The position numbers were made by a program, and so were the translations under genes. A stretch of 64,000 bases of DNA from JBBDNV01 sp040877415 (GTDB lineage: Bacteria > Planctomycetota > Planctomycetia > Pirellulales > PALSA-1355), in the NCBI GenBank assembly GCA_040877415.1, contig JBBDNV010000128.1, positions 14,953-78,952 on the forward strand. The letters are read 5' to 3'. Under the pieces are notes generated by a model. It had not been told where the DNA came from. It did no database searches and saw only the letters and a program-made list of their open reading frames with translations. Of the stretch, positions 9,534-19,503 are shown piece by piece (the stretch's first letter is position 1; each line of letters begins with the position of its first letter).

Positions 9534-9655
9534 GCGGCGCGTGTTGCTTGCTCCGGTGGGGCGGGGTACAGTCAAGGTTTCGGTTGTCACGAGCGGGAAA
9601 CTCCCGCGCCGAAGTGAATCTTGTTACCGATTTGCCCAGCCTCGCCGTACGCTCG

Positions 9656-11551
9656 ATGCCGCCCAGCCGTGCCGTTGGAATCGATTTGGGGACGACCCGC
9701 GCCGCCCTGGCTCGCATCGACGAGCCGGCCCGAAGCGCGATGATTCGCGACGCCCAGGGCGACCTGTTGATTCCCAGCGTCGTATTCTTCGAAGACGACG
9801 AGCTGGTTTGCGGCCGCGCCGCCAAACTGGCCGCGGTCGCGCGGCCGGACCGGGCGGCGGAGTTCTTCAAACGCGATTTGGGCCAGGCCGCGTACTCTCG
9901 GGCCATCGGCGGCGAGCTGCTGTCGGCCGAGCTGATCGAAGCCTGCCTGCTCAAAAAGCTCGAAGCCGAGTTGGCCGACCAGGGCATTGCAAAACCGGCC
10001 GTCGCGCTCTCCATGCCCGCCAGCTTCAATCAAGCACAGCGCCGGGCCCGGCTCGATGCCGCCAAGATCGCGCGCGTCGAGCTGTTGGGCACGATCAACG
10101 ACCCGCTGGCCGCGGCCCTGAGCTACGCCGAAAGCCAGGGCTATTTGCACCCATCGACGCCCGACAAGCCGGGCTGCCGCGTGCTGGTATTCGACCTGGG
10201 CGGCGGCAAGCTGGACGTGGCCATCGTGGAAATCAAGCCGGGCCGGCTGCGCACCATGGCCGTCGGCGGCAACGCGAAGCTGGGTGGCCGCGATTGGGAC
10301 CTCCGGCTCGCCGAACATCTGGCCGAGCAGTTTGCCAAGGAATTCGGCCAGGATCCGCGCCACGACATGACCAGCGTGCGGCGGCTGTTGGAAAGCGCCG
10401 AAGAAGCCAAACAATCGCTCTCGGCCCGGCAACAGGCGCGCGTGCAGGTCGAGCGCGGCAAGAGCGCGGCCGCCATCGTCGTCACGCGGCAGGCCTTCGA
10501 GGAGATGACCGCCGACTTGCTCGACGAGGCTGCCGCGATCACCGAAGGCATCGTGGCCCGGGCCGGAATGGCCTGGCGCGACGTGTCCGGGTTGCTGTTG
10601 GTCGGAGCCGCCACGCGGATGCCGATCGTGGCCAAACGGCTCGAAGAGCTGACCGGGCTGGTGCCGGCTGCCGCCGTCCATGCCGACGAAGCCGTGGCTC
10701 GCGGCGCGGCACTGTATGCCGAATGTCTGCTCGCGGCGCGCGAAGGCCGCCAAACGGACCTGCACGTGGCGATCACCGACCTGACGGTCCATAGCCTGGG
10801 CTTGGAGTGGAATGACCCGCGCACCGGACGCGTCGAAAACGTGGTCTTGATCGCGCGCGGCTCGGAGCTGCCGTGCGGCACCGTCGCCGCAGCCACGACC
10901 GACACGGCCGGCCAGTCGTCCCTGGTGATTCAACTCTTGGAGGGCGAAAGCCGCGCCGCCGACCAGTGCGCGCGAATCGCGCTGTTGACGGTCCGCGATC
11001 TGCCCGACGGGCTGCCCAAGGGAACTCAGATCGACGTGCACTATCAATTCACCGCCGAGGGCCGGCTGCAAGTGAGAGCCCGGCTGCCGCGGAGCGGACA
11101 ATCGCTGCCGATCAGCGTGCGGCGCGAACAGGGCTTGACCGAAAGCCAGATTTCCGATTGGCAACAGCTCATCGCGCGCGGCCAGGGGCTGCGGGCCATC
11201 CACGCGCTGTTGCCCGAGCACCGGCGACAGCGCGAGGCCCTGGCGGCGGCTCAGCCCCCTGGGCCGCGCGCGGCGAGCTCGGCCGGGCCGCCGGCCTTGC
11301 CGAACGAGACGCCCGCCGACGAGGAATTTACTCTGGAGACCGGCAGCGACGCGACCGCCCGGCGCCTGAAGAAACGCAGAATGACGCCGCGCCGATTGGC
11401 CATCATGCTCGGCGGATACGTCGTCTCCGCCTTGGTCGGCACGGCCATAGGCTACTATATATTGATGAGGATCGATCCCAGCTACAACTGGTGGCACCTG
11501 CGGCTGCCCGGGCTGCGCGACGCGCCGGCCTCGAGCGCCGACGTTCATTGA
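9656..11551 (+). CDS. Membrane-anchored Hsp70-like protein with altered phosphate loop
   Basis: About 631 residues. The N-terminal Hsp70/actin ATPase fold is clear: GIDLGTTRAALARID, the connect-1 region near NDPLAAALSYAES, and LLVGAATRMPIV. The phosphate-2 loop reads DLGGGKLDVA, so the nearly invariant Thr of DLGGGTFD is Lys185. A short beta-rich substrate-binding-like segment follows. The helical lid is replaced by a Pro/Ala-rich linker and a transmembrane segment near residues 580-602. The ATG at 9656 was chosen because the ATPase fold starts right after it. The next Hsp70 gene begins 43 bases downstream, so the two are probably co-transcribed. ATPase activity is likely impaired. Confidence 0.88.
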   Translation: MPPSRAVGIDLGTTRAALARIDEPARSAMIRDAQGDLLIPSVVFFEDDELVCGRAAKLAAVARPDRAAEFFKRDLGQAAYSRAIGGELLSAELIEACLLKKLEAELADQGIAKPAVALSMPASFNQAQRRARLDAAKIARVELLGTINDPLAAALSYAESQGYLHPSTPDKPGCRVLVFDLGGGKLDVAIVEIKPGRLRTMAVGGNAKLGGRDWDLRLAEHLAEQFAKEFGQDPRHDMTSVRRLLESAEEAKQSLSARQQARVQVERGKSAAAIVVTRQAFEEMTADLLDEAAAITEGIVARAGMAWRDVSGLLLVGAATRMPIVAKRLEELTGLVPAAAVHADEAVARGAALYAECLLAAREGRQTDLHVAITDLTVHSLGLEWNDPRTGRVENVVLIARGSELPCGTVAAATTDTAGQSSLVIQLLEGESRAADQCARIALLTVRDLPDGLPKGTQIDVHYQFTAEGRLQVRARLPRSGQSLPISVRREQGLTESQISDWQQLIARGQGLRAIHALLPEHRRQREALAAAQPPGPRAASSAGPPALPNETPADEEFTLETGSDATARRLKKRRMTPRRLAIMLGGYVVSALVGTAIGYYILMRIDPSYNWWHLRLPGLRDAPASSADVH

Positions 11552-11594
11552 CCCGCGCAAGCTCTCAAGCGCCAAGGCCCTTCGTTGGACCGAT

Positions 11595-13187
11595 ATGACG
11601 AACGAATCACCGCCCGCGGTCGGAATTGATCTGGGCACCACCTATACGGCCGTGGCGTATATCGACGATACGGGCAGGCCGATTACGCTGGTGAACGCCG
11701 AAGGCGACCTGGTGACGCCCAGCGCGGTATTGTTCGAGGGCGATACGGCGATCGTGGGCAAGGAGGCGCTCAAGGCGATTGCCACGGAAGCGGATCACGT
11801 GGCGCAATGCGCGAAGCGCGAGTTGGGCGAGCGGGCATTCCACAAAGTATTCGACGGCCGCCGCTTTCCGCCCGAGGCTCTGGAAGCGTTCATTCTCAAC
11901 AAGGTGCGTCAGGACGCCATCCGCCACATCGGCGACTTCCGCAAAGTGGTGATCACCGTGCCGGCCTATTTCGATGAAGTGCGCCGCAAGGCCACGCAAG
12001 ACGCGGGGCACATGGCCGGCTTCGAAGTGCTCGACATCATCAACGAGCCGACTGCCGCGGCCATTGCCCACGGCTTTTTGAAAGGATTTCTCAACCGCGA
12101 CGGCGCCGCCAACGAGCCGCGCAAGCTGCTGGTCTACGACCTGGGCGGCGGCACGTTCGACGTGACGGTGATGGAGATTCGCGGGCACGACTTTGCGGCC
12201 TTGGCCACCGACGGCGATGTGCAGCTCGGCGGCCAGGACTGGGATCAAAGGCTCGTGGACTACGTGGCCGAGGAGTTCAAGCTGACCTACAAGCTCGACC
12301 CGCGCGAGGAGTCCAATACGGCCGGCCGGCTGTGGCGCGAATGCGAAGACGCCAAGCGCACGCTGTCGGCCCGCAGCAAGGTGTCGATCAGTTGCGATTA
12401 CAGGAGCCAGGCGCTGCGCGTCGAGGTGACGCGCGAAAAATTCGAGGAAATCACCCAGGATCTGCTGGACCGCACGAGATTCACCACCAGGCAGACGCTG
12501 CAGGCGGCCGGGATGACCTGGTCCGATCTGGACTACGTGCTGATGGTCGGCGGCTCCACGCGCATGCCGATGGTTGCCCGAATGCTCCGCGAGCTGACGC
12601 GCAAGGAGCCCGATGCGTCGGTCTCGGTCGACGAAGCCGTGGCTCACGGCGCGGCGCTGCACGCCGCGATCATCCTGGCCCGCACGCGCGGCGAAACTCC
12701 CGTCCTGAACATCAAGAACGTCAATTCGCACAGCCTGGGCGTGGTGGCCAGCGATCCGCGCACCGATCGCCGCCGCAACGCCATCCTGATTCCGCGCAAC
12801 ACTACGCTGCCGGTGACCGCCAAGCGCGTGTTTCGCACGCAGAAGGCCAACCAGAAATCGATTCTCGTGCAGATCGTCGAAGGCGAGAGCGCCTCTCCCG
12901 AGGATTGCTCGCAAATCGGCAAGTGCGTGGTCCGCGATCTCCCGCCCGACCTGCCGGCCCAGACGCCGATCGAAGTCTGGTTCGAGTATCAGGAGAACGG
13001 CCGCTTGAACGTGCGCGTGATCGTCGCCGGCACGGGCCGCGAGCTCCAGCACGAGATCGCGCGCGAGAACAGCATGACGACCGAACAGCTCGACGCCTGG
13101 CGTCTGTTTATCGGCGGCCAGTCGATGATCAGCCACTCGCAACTTCAACCCGACGACGATGATCTGACGATCGTCGACGAGCTGTAG
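11595..13187 (+). CDS. Hsp70 family protein (DnaK-like, short C-terminus)
   Basis: This 530-residue Hsp70 homologue has an intact nucleotide-binding domain: GIDLGTTYTAVAYID, VITVPAYFDEVRRKAT, IINEPTAAAIAHG, and DLGGGTFDVTV with Thr187 present. GGSTRMPMV follows. The part after residue about 375 has the beta-sandwich substrate-binding region (NVNSHSLGVV, TTLPVTAKRVF). Only a stub of the lid remains, so it is about 100 residues shorter than DnaK. It forms a tandem pair with the membrane-bound homologue upstream. A plausible model is that this active partner works with the anchored, probably inactive one. No DnaJ or GrpE gene lies nearby. Confidence 0.92.
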   Translation: MTNESPPAVGIDLGTTYTAVAYIDDTGRPITLVNAEGDLVTPSAVLFEGDTAIVGKEALKAIATEADHVAQCAKRELGERAFHKVFDGRRFPPEALEAFILNKVRQDAIRHIGDFRKVVITVPAYFDEVRRKATQDAGHMAGFEVLDIINEPTAAAIAHGFLKGFLNRDGAANEPRKLLVYDLGGGTFDVTVMEIRGHDFAALATDGDVQLGGQDWDQRLVDYVAEEFKLTYKLDPREESNTAGRLWRECEDAKRTLSARSKVSISCDYRSQALRVEVTREKFEEITQDLLDRTRFTTRQTLQAAGMTWSDLDYVLMVGGSTRMPMVARMLRELTRKEPDASVSVDEAVAHGAALHAAIILARTRGETPVLNIKNVNSHSLGVVASDPRTDRRRNAILIPRNTTLPVTAKRVFRTQKANQKSILVQIVEGESASPEDCSQIGKCVVRDLPPDLPAQTPIEVWFEYQENGRLNVRVIVAGTGRELQHEIARENSMTTEQLDAWRLFIGGQSMISHSQLQPDDDDLTIVDEL

Positions 13188-13211
13188 GCGGGCCCACGGC
13201 ACCGGGCGCGA

Positions 13212-13241
13212 TTGCACCTGCCGGCTGGGGCGATTTATACT
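13212..13241 (+). promoter_or_regulatory. Sigma-70-type promoter for the first PVC haem protein
   Basis: TTGCAC at 13212-13217 and TATACT at 13236-13241 are separated by 18 bases and lie about 43 bases before the start codon at 13284. Both boxes match consensus at four or five positions. Confidence 0.5.
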
Positions 13242-13283
13242 AACCGGGTCGCTGCGTGCTCGTTCCGCCAGGGAATTCCCTCC

Positions 13284-16280
13284 ATGAAAATCTTTCCCCG
13301 CGGCACCGCGATCGCCGCATGGGGCTTTTGCGTGCTGGCGGCGTGGGCCGCGCCCGCTTGCGCCCAATTGCCGCCGGATAAAGAGCTGGCGACGCTGCGT
13401 GCCGCGCCCCAGTTCGAGGTCTCGCTGTTTGCGTCCGAGCCCCTGATCACCAACCCCGCGGCCATCGACGTCGATACGCAGGGCCGCTTGTGGGTGGCTG
13501 AAATCCAGTGGTATCGCGGAGCCGCCAAGAGCCTGCCCGCCGACAAGATCAAGGTGCTGGAAGATACCGACGGCGACGGCGTGGCCGACAAAGCCACCGT
13601 TTTTGCCGACGACGTTTTCGCCCCGATGAGCATTTGCGTGGCCGGCGAGCGGGTGTTCGTCGCCACGAGTCCCGACCTGTGGGTCTATGAAGACAAGAAT
13701 GGCGACCTGGTGGCCGACGGCCCGCCCCAAAAGCTGCTCACCGGCTTCGGCGGCAAGAACCACGATCACGGCGCGCACAGCCTCGTGCTCGGGCCCGACC
13801 ACAAGTGGTGGATGTCGCACGGCGACCGGGGCTTTGACGTCCGTGGCACCGACGGCTCGCGCATCAAGTATCAGTGGGGCGCCGTCGTGCGCGGCGAATT
13901 GGACGGCAGCCGGCTCGAAACCGTGGCGGTCAATTTCCGCAATCCGTACGAAGTCTGCGTCAGCTCGTTCGGCGAAGCATTCGTAAGCGACAACGACAAC
14001 GACGGCAACGAAAGCGTGCGCATCTGCTGGATTCTCGAAGGGGGCAACTACGGCTGGTTCGGCGGCCCGCCGTTTGGAAAGCAAGAACTCGACGATCAAC
14101 TCCCCGCCGATACGCCGTTCCGCCGGCATTGGCACTTCCGCGGCCACGTGCCGGGCTTCGTGCCGGCCACGCTGGTCACCGGCTTCGGCTCGCCCTCGGG
14201 CATATGCTTTTACGAGAGCGACGCCTTTGGGCCGAAGTACAAAAACGTTCCGCTGCACGCCGACGCCGGCCCGCGCGAATGTCGCGTCTATCGCCACGAG
14301 CCGGCCGGCTTCGGCATGAAAGCCACGAGCGAAATATTCCTCGGCAACCAGGGGGACGATTACTTTCGACCCGACGACGTTTGCGCGGCGCCCGACGGAC
14401 GGCTGTACGTCGCCGACTGGTACGACGGCGGAGTCGGCGGACACGCTTACAACAATCCCGACCAGGGCCGCATCTTCGTGCTTGCGCCCAAGGGGAAAAA
14501 ACTTTCACGCCGCGAAAAACCGGGGCCGTACGCAAGCATCGCCGATGCCGTCGAAGGCCTCAAAAGCCCCAACCTGGCCACGCAATATCTCGCCCGCGAG
14601 CGGCTGCTGGCCGAAGGTCCTGCGAGCGTGCCGGCACTCGGCGAATTGTTGGCCGGCCCCGAACCGAACCATCGGGCCCGGGCCTTGTGGCTGCTGGACC
14701 GCATCGGGGACGGCGCGCGCGAATCGGTCGAGAGGCAACTAAAATCTCCGGAACCGGCGTTTCGCGCATTGGCGGTGCGCATCTTGCGCCGACACGGAAA
14801 CCAGCACGGCGATGCAATCCTGGCACTGGCCGGTGACTCGTCAGACGAAGTGCGCCGCGAAGTACTGTTGGCCACGCGCTGGCTCGACGGCGAGAAGGCC
14901 GAAGCGGCGCTGGCCCAATTCGCCGCCGACTACGACGGGACCGACCGTTATCTGCTGGAAGCCGTCAACATTGCCGCGGGCGATCGCCGCGAAGCGCTCC
15001 TGGCCCGATTGGAAGCACAAGGCCCGCTGTCGATCGAGCAATTTCCGCTGTTGCAACTGCTCAGTCCTAAGCGGGCGGCCGCCCAACTGGTCGATCGGCT
15101 CCGAGCGGACCATCTCGACGAAAAGACGGCCCGCGCGCTCATCGAAACCGCGGTGAACATTCCGGCGCCCGAGGTCGGCTGGGGTCTGTTGAAGCTGGCC
15201 GAGAATCGGGAACTTTCGGCCGCGCTGCGCCGCGCGGCGCTCGGCAAGGTGGCCGCGGGCGCCAGCCGCGGCGGCGTTTGGGGAGCCATGTCGCGCGATC
15301 CAAAGCTCACGGCCGCGCTAGGTGCCCTATTGGCCGACGACGAGCTGCGCACCACGGCATTGGCAGCCGTGGACGCGCTGCGATTGCGGAAGCTCTGCGA
15401 CAACGTGCTGGCGATCGCGCGCTCGGCCAATCTCGACCCGGCCCAGCGCGAACAAGCCATCGACGTGGCCGCGAACCTCAAGCCCTCGGGCATCGCGCCG
15501 GCCTTGCGCGAGCTTTTGTCCGATCCCGAGCCGGCGGTTTCCGGCGCCGCCTTGCGACGGCTGGTCGATTTGCAAGACATCAAGAGCTTGCGCGAAATAC
15601 TGGCAAGCGACAAATTCTCCGCCGACGCGCGCCGGCGAGCCGTTGACCAGGCCGTCGAAACCACGGCCGGAGCGATCCTGCTCGTGCGGCTGATCGACGA
15701 AGACCGCCTTTCGGACGAATTGAAACGAGCCGTGTTGACCAAGGCCGCCTCGCACGCCGATTCGAACGTCCGCGGGCTGTACGAAAAATTCATCCCCGAA
15801 GACCAGCGGTCGAAGAAACTGGGCAGCGCCATTTCGGCCGACGAGATCCTGGCCCTTGCGGGCGACGCGAACCGCGGGCGGCTGATCTTCTACCAGAGCT
15901 CGGCTGCGGGGTGCCAGCAGTGTCACGCCGTGCAGGGGTTCGGCGGAACGACCGGGCCCGAGCTATCGAATATCGGCAAGAAGTACGAACGAGGGGCGCT
16001 GTTGGAGACCATTCTCGATCCGTCCAAGGCCATCGCCCCGGAATACATACCGTACTTGCTCGAAACGAAAGGCGGCCAGGTGTACGCCGGCTTTCTGGTG
16101 GAGCGCCGGGACGACCGGGTCGTGCTGCGGGACGTCAAGAACAAGACCTGGCGCGTGGCGACCGACGAGGTCGAAGCCCTCGTTGGGCAGCAAAAATCGC
16201 TGATGCCGGAGTTGATATTAAGCGAAGTGACAGCACAGGACGCGGCAGACCTCTTGGCATTTCTCGCAAGCCTCAAGTAA
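13284..16280 (+). CDS. PVC-type haem-binding CxxCH protein (membrane-bound dehydrogenase domain)
   Basis: A 998-residue exported protein with signal peptide ending near PACAQ. The first ~430 residues form the beta-propeller dehydrogenase-like domain typical of this family (FEVSLFASEPLITNP, LEDTDGDGVADK, GGNYGWFGGPP, YVADWYDGG). HEAT-like helical repeats follow to about residue 850. The C-terminus has a cytochrome c haem site (AGCQQCHAVQGFGG) and the conserved tail LETILDPSKAIAPEY. These proteins are a hallmark of Planctomycetota and Verrucomicrobiota and are thought to oxidise sugars or polyols in the periplasm, but substrates are unproven. A paralogue lies 41 bases downstream on the same strand. 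Confidence 0.93.
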   Translation: MKIFPRGTAIAAWGFCVLAAWAAPACAQLPPDKELATLRAAPQFEVSLFASEPLITNPAAIDVDTQGRLWVAEIQWYRGAAKSLPADKIKVLEDTDGDGVADKATVFADDVFAPMSICVAGERVFVATSPDLWVYEDKNGDLVADGPPQKLLTGFGGKNHDHGAHSLVLGPDHKWWMSHGDRGFDVRGTDGSRIKYQWGAVVRGELDGSRLETVAVNFRNPYEVCVSSFGEAFVSDNDNDGNESVRICWILEGGNYGWFGGPPFGKQELDDQLPADTPFRRHWHFRGHVPGFVPATLVTGFGSPSGICFYESDAFGPKYKNVPLHADAGPRECRVYRHEPAGFGMKATSEIFLGNQGDDYFRPDDVCAAPDGRLYVADWYDGGVGGHAYNNPDQGRIFVLAPKGKKLSRREKPGPYASIADAVEGLKSPNLATQYLARERLLAEGPASVPALGELLAGPEPNHRARALWLLDRIGDGARESVERQLKSPEPAFRALAVRILRRHGNQHGDAILALAGDSSDEVRREVLLATRWLDGEKAEAALAQFAADYDGTDRYLLEAVNIAAGDRREALLARLEAQGPLSIEQFPLLQLLSPKRAAAQLVDRLRADHLDEKTARALIETAVNIPAPEVGWGLLKLAENRELSAALRRAALGKVAAGASRGGVWGAMSRDPKLTAALGALLADDELRTTALAAVDALRLRKLCDNVLAIARSANLDPAQREQAIDVAANLKPSGIAPALRELLSDPEPAVSGAALRRLVDLQDIKSLREILASDKFSADARRRAVDQAVETTAGAILLVRLIDEDRLSDELKRAVLTKAASHADSNVRGLYEKFIPEDQRSKKLGSAISADEILALAGDANRGRLIFYQSSAAGCQQCHAVQGFGGTTGPELSNIGKKYERGALLETILDPSKAIAPEYIPYLLETKGGQVYAGFLVERRDDRVVLRDVKNKTWRVATDEVEALVGQQKSLMPELILSEVTAQDAADLLAFLASLK

Positions 16281-16321
16281 ACTTCCCACCCGAGGCCCTC
16301 CTGTTCCAAGGTAACCCGATC

Positions 16322-19300
16322 GTGCAAACGCGGAAGCGAACAATTCGGCACGTCGTCCGAATCGGCCTGTTGCTTTTGGCGCTGGGCCCCGGCGTGCTCC
16401 CCGCCCAGCCGGCCTCGGCTCAAGCACTGACGCCCGAAGAAGCGCTCAAGCGCTTCAAGCTGGCCGACGGCTTCGACGTCGAGCTCTACGCCAGCGAGCC
16501 GCTGGTGCGGCAGCCGGTGACTATGACGTTCGACGATCGCGGGCGGATGTGGGTGATCCAGTATCTTCAGTATCCCAATCCCGCGGGGCTCAAGCCCCTC
16601 GAGGTCGACCGCTACCTGCGCACCAAGTACGATCGCGTGCCCGCGCCGCCGCCGCTGGGGCCGAAAGGGAACGACAAGATCACGATCCTGGAAGACACCA
16701 ATGGCGACGGCCGCGTCGACCGGGTTAAGGATTTTGTCACCGGACTGAACCTGGCTTCCGCCCTGGCGCTGGGGAACGGCGGAGTCTACGTCGGCCAGGC
16801 GCCCTATTTGTTGTTCTACCCCGATCGCAACGGCGACGACGTGCCCGACGGCGACCCGCAGGTGGTGCTCGATGGTTTTGGCATGGAAGACGCCCACGCG
16901 GTGATCAACTCGATCCAGTGGGGACCCGACGGCTGGCTGTACGGCGCGCAGGGCAGCACGGTGACGGCCGACGTCCGCGGCATCGGCTTTCAGCAGGGCA
17001 TTTGGCGCTATCATCCCCGCACGAAGCGTTTTGAATTGTTTTCCGAGGGGGGCGGCAACACCTGGGGCCTCGATTTCGACCGCCACGGAAACGCCATTGC
17101 CGGCACGAACTACTCGAATGCGGTTTGCCTGCACCAGGTCCAAGGCGGCTACTACGTCAAAGGATTTTCCAAGCACGGTCCGCTGCACAATCCGTACACG
17201 TTCGGCTACTTCGAGCACGTCACGCACCAGGGGCACAACGGCGGGCACGTCACCTGCGGCGGCATCGTCTATCAGGGCGGAGACTGGCCCGAAGAGTTCA
17301 CTGGCGCCTACATCGGCGCGAACCTGCTTTCGAACGCCGTTTACTTTAGCGCGCTGGAGCCGGCGGGTTCCACGTTCAGGACGCGCTACGTCGGCACGCT
17401 GCTGGAGACCGACGACGTCTGGTTCCGCCCGATCGATTGCCTCTGGGGCCCCGACGGCTCGGTGTTCGTCGCCGATTGGTACGACAAGCGGGCCAATCAC
17501 GTGATTCCCGAAGACACGTGGGACAAGACCAACGGCCGGATCTGGAAGATCGTCAAGCGCGGCACGCGGCGGGCCGAACCACTGGCCCTCTCCAAGCTTC
17601 CCAGCGACGAGCTGGTGGATTTGCTCGAGCACGCGAACGCCTGGTATCGGCGCGAGGCGCGGCGCATCTTGTCCGAAAGGCGCGACCTGACGGTGTTGCC
17701 GCGGCTGCGAAGGATGATTGCCACCGGCCGCGAAGCCGTGGCGCTCGAGGCCTTGTGGGCCCTCTATGCGAGCGGCGGCTGGGACGAGGAAACATCGCTG
17801 AGCCTGTTGGATCACGCCAGCGCCGACGTACGCGCCTGGAGCGTGCGCTTCATCGGCGACGACATGCCGCCGCTCGCGCCGGAGCTGCGAAAACGGCTCG
17901 TGCAAATGGCGGAAAAAGAAACCAGCCTTCAGGTGCGCAGCCAACTGGCCTCGACCGCGAAGCGGCTGCGCGCAGCCGACGGGCTGGCCATCGTCGAGAA
18001 ATTCCTGCGCCGCGCCCAAGACAACTCCGACCCCCACATTCCGCTCTTGGTGTGGTGGGCCATCGAGGACAAGGCGATTTCCGACTCCGATCGCGTTTTG
18101 AAAATCCTCGCCGACCCCCAGATCTGGCTGCTGCCGCTGGTTGAGAACACGATCGCCCCGCGGCTCGCGCGGCGCTACCTGGCCGAAGAAACGGACGCCA
18201 GCTTCAGCGCGTGCGCGCGGCTGTTGTCACTGGCCCCGCGCAGCGAAGACGTGCTGCGGCTCATCGCGGCCATGGACCAGGATTTTTCCGGCCGGCCGTT
18301 CGACGAGGTGCCGGCGCCGCTCGCCTCCCTGCTCGCGCGGCTCTGGGAAAGCGCCGATTCGGATCCGATCGTCACCCGGTTCGCCATGCGCATGGGAAAC
18401 CGCGCGGCATACCAGCGGGCGGTCGAGCGCATGATCGACCGCAACGAGCCGCTTAAAGCGCGGCTGGCGCTGGTGTCCGCCGTCGGCCAGGCCGCGCGGG
18501 CCGATGCGCTGCCGCGGTTGCTCAAACTGCTCGACGAGTCGTCATCCAAGGGCGACGCGGTGCGCATGGCGGCGCTGGCGGCGCTCGAACATTATCCGTC
18601 CCAATCGATCGCCCGCGAAGTGCTGGACCGCTACGGGCAGTTCACTCCCGAGCTGCGCAGCCGCGCGATCGGGCTTTTGGCGAGCCGCGCAACGTGGTCA
18701 CAGGCCCTGGTCGAGGAGGTCGCCGCCGGCAAGATCGAAGCGGCCGACGTTTCGGTCGATCAGCTTCGCCAGATGCTGGCGCTGGGCGATCCGGCGCTCG
18801 ATCGATCGATCGAAGCCCGCTGGGGCAAGGTTCGCCCCACCACCCCCGGCGAGAAAATGTCGTACGTCCCGGTGCTCGGCCGCGTGCTGAGCGCGGGACA
18901 GGGCGATCTGGATAGCGGCCACAAGCTGTACATGAAGCATTGCGGCACCTGCCACACGCTGCACGGCGAGGGAATCAAGATCGGGCCCGACCTGACCACC
19001 GCCGACCGCAAGAATCGCGACGCCCTGCTGCTCAGCATTCTCGATCCCAGCGGCTATATCCGCCCCGAGTTCGTCTCGCAAACCGCGCTGTTGAACGACG
19101 GCCGCCTGCTCACGGGGCTCGTGACCGAGTCGAGCCCCCGCGAGATCACGATTGTGGACGCCAAACAGCAGAAGACCACGCTTGCCCGCGACGAGATCGA
19201 CCAGATTCATCCATCGACCACGTCGCTGATGCCGGAGCGTCTGTTGGAAACGCTTGCAGAACAGGAGCTGCGCGACCTGTTCAGCTATCTGCAATCCGAC

Positions 19301-19333
19301 GCCCCGCAGATCCGCTCCGCGGCGAAGCCATAG
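16322..19333 (+). CDS. PVC-type haem-binding CxxCH protein, second tandem copy
   Basis: About 1003 residues from a GTG at 16322 preceded by CCAAGGT. This start leads directly into a signal peptide (VVRIGLLLLALGPGV... ending ASAQ). An earlier in-frame start would overlap the upstream gene by 370 bases and is rejected. The propeller domain (FDVELYASEPLVRQP, LEDTNGDGRVDRV, GGGNTWGLDFD, VADWYDKRANH) is followed by HEAT-like repeats. A C-terminal haem site, CGTCHTLHGEG, precedes LSILDPSGYIRPEF. Architecture equals that of the preceding gene but the sequence is clearly divergent, so this is an old duplication. The two probably form one transcription unit. Confidence 0.93.
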   Translation: MQTRKRTIRHVVRIGLLLLALGPGVLPAQPASAQALTPEEALKRFKLADGFDVELYASEPLVRQPVTMTFDDRGRMWVIQYLQYPNPAGLKPLEVDRYLRTKYDRVPAPPPLGPKGNDKITILEDTNGDGRVDRVKDFVTGLNLASALALGNGGVYVGQAPYLLFYPDRNGDDVPDGDPQVVLDGFGMEDAHAVINSIQWGPDGWLYGAQGSTVTADVRGIGFQQGIWRYHPRTKRFELFSEGGGNTWGLDFDRHGNAIAGTNYSNAVCLHQVQGGYYVKGFSKHGPLHNPYTFGYFEHVTHQGHNGGHVTCGGIVYQGGDWPEEFTGAYIGANLLSNAVYFSALEPAGSTFRTRYVGTLLETDDVWFRPIDCLWGPDGSVFVADWYDKRANHVIPEDTWDKTNGRIWKIVKRGTRRAEPLALSKLPSDELVDLLEHANAWYRREARRILSERRDLTVLPRLRRMIATGREAVALEALWALYASGGWDEETSLSLLDHASADVRAWSVRFIGDDMPPLAPELRKRLVQMAEKETSLQVRSQLASTAKRLRAADGLAIVEKFLRRAQDNSDPHIPLLVWWAIEDKAISDSDRVLKILADPQIWLLPLVENTIAPRLARRYLAEETDASFSACARLLSLAPRSEDVLRLIAAMDQDFSGRPFDEVPAPLASLLARLWESADSDPIVTRFAMRMGNRAAYQRAVERMIDRNEPLKARLALVSAVGQAARADALPRLLKLLDESSSKGDAVRMAALAALEHYPSQSIAREVLDRYGQFTPELRSRAIGLLASRATWSQALVEEVAAGKIEAADVSVDQLRQMLALGDPALDRSIEARWGKVRPTTPGEKMSYVPVLGRVLSAGQGDLDSGHKLYMKHCGTCHTLHGEGIKIGPDLTTADRKNRDALLLSILDPSGYIRPEFVSQTALLNDGRLLTGLVTESSPREITIVDAKQQKTTLARDEIDQIHPSTTSLMPERLLETLAEQELRDLFSYLQSDAPQIRSAAKP

Positions 19334-19437
19334 CTTTCGCGACGGGTCACGTTTCCCCCGGACCCACGCGTAGTTTCCCCAGGGCACTTCCGTCTGGTTC
19401 AGGCCGGCGGATGCCGCTCAATCATGGGAGTTCCGGC

Positions 19438-19456
19438 GGTTCAAATCCAGTTGCCC
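19438..19456 (+). repeat. tRNA-3'-end-like fragment, copy 1
   Basis: GGTTCAAATCCAGTTGCCC resembles a tRNA T-loop plus acceptor strand, but no matching 5' acceptor or cloverleaf precedes it. A perfect inverted repeat follows at 19461-19484. Similar strings recur at 20663 and, degenerated, at 22365. Confidence 0.35.
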
Positions 19457-19460
19457 CGAC

Positions 19461-19484
19461 TTTTGGCCGCGACAGCGGCCAAAA
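19461..19484. repeat. Inverted repeat TTTTGGCCGC/GCGGCCAAAA
   Basis: Ten base pairs match perfectly around a 4-base loop (GACA). The T-run is on the 5' arm and the A-run on the 3' arm on both strands, so it is not a standard terminator. Confidence 0.5.
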
Positions 19485-19503
19485 ATAGAGCAGGAGAGCT
19501 GTA

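Noticed and set aside
11607..14444. Minus-strand frame of 945 codons across the second Hsp70 and the first PVC haem gene
   Set aside because: Both genes on the plus strand have intact family motifs. The antisense product is a high-GC shadow without a start signal.
15911..16321. Upstream extension of the second PVC haem gene
   Set aside because: It would overlap the first PVC gene by 370 bases in another frame, while the GTG at 16322 leads directly into a signal peptide.
15923..18037. Minus-strand frame of about 700 codons
   Set aside because: It is antisense to the two PVC haem genes and contains no recognisable domain.
19381..19460. Possible tRNA gene
   Set aside because: A T-loop-like string exists, but no 5' acceptor, D-arm or anticodon arm pairs with it.
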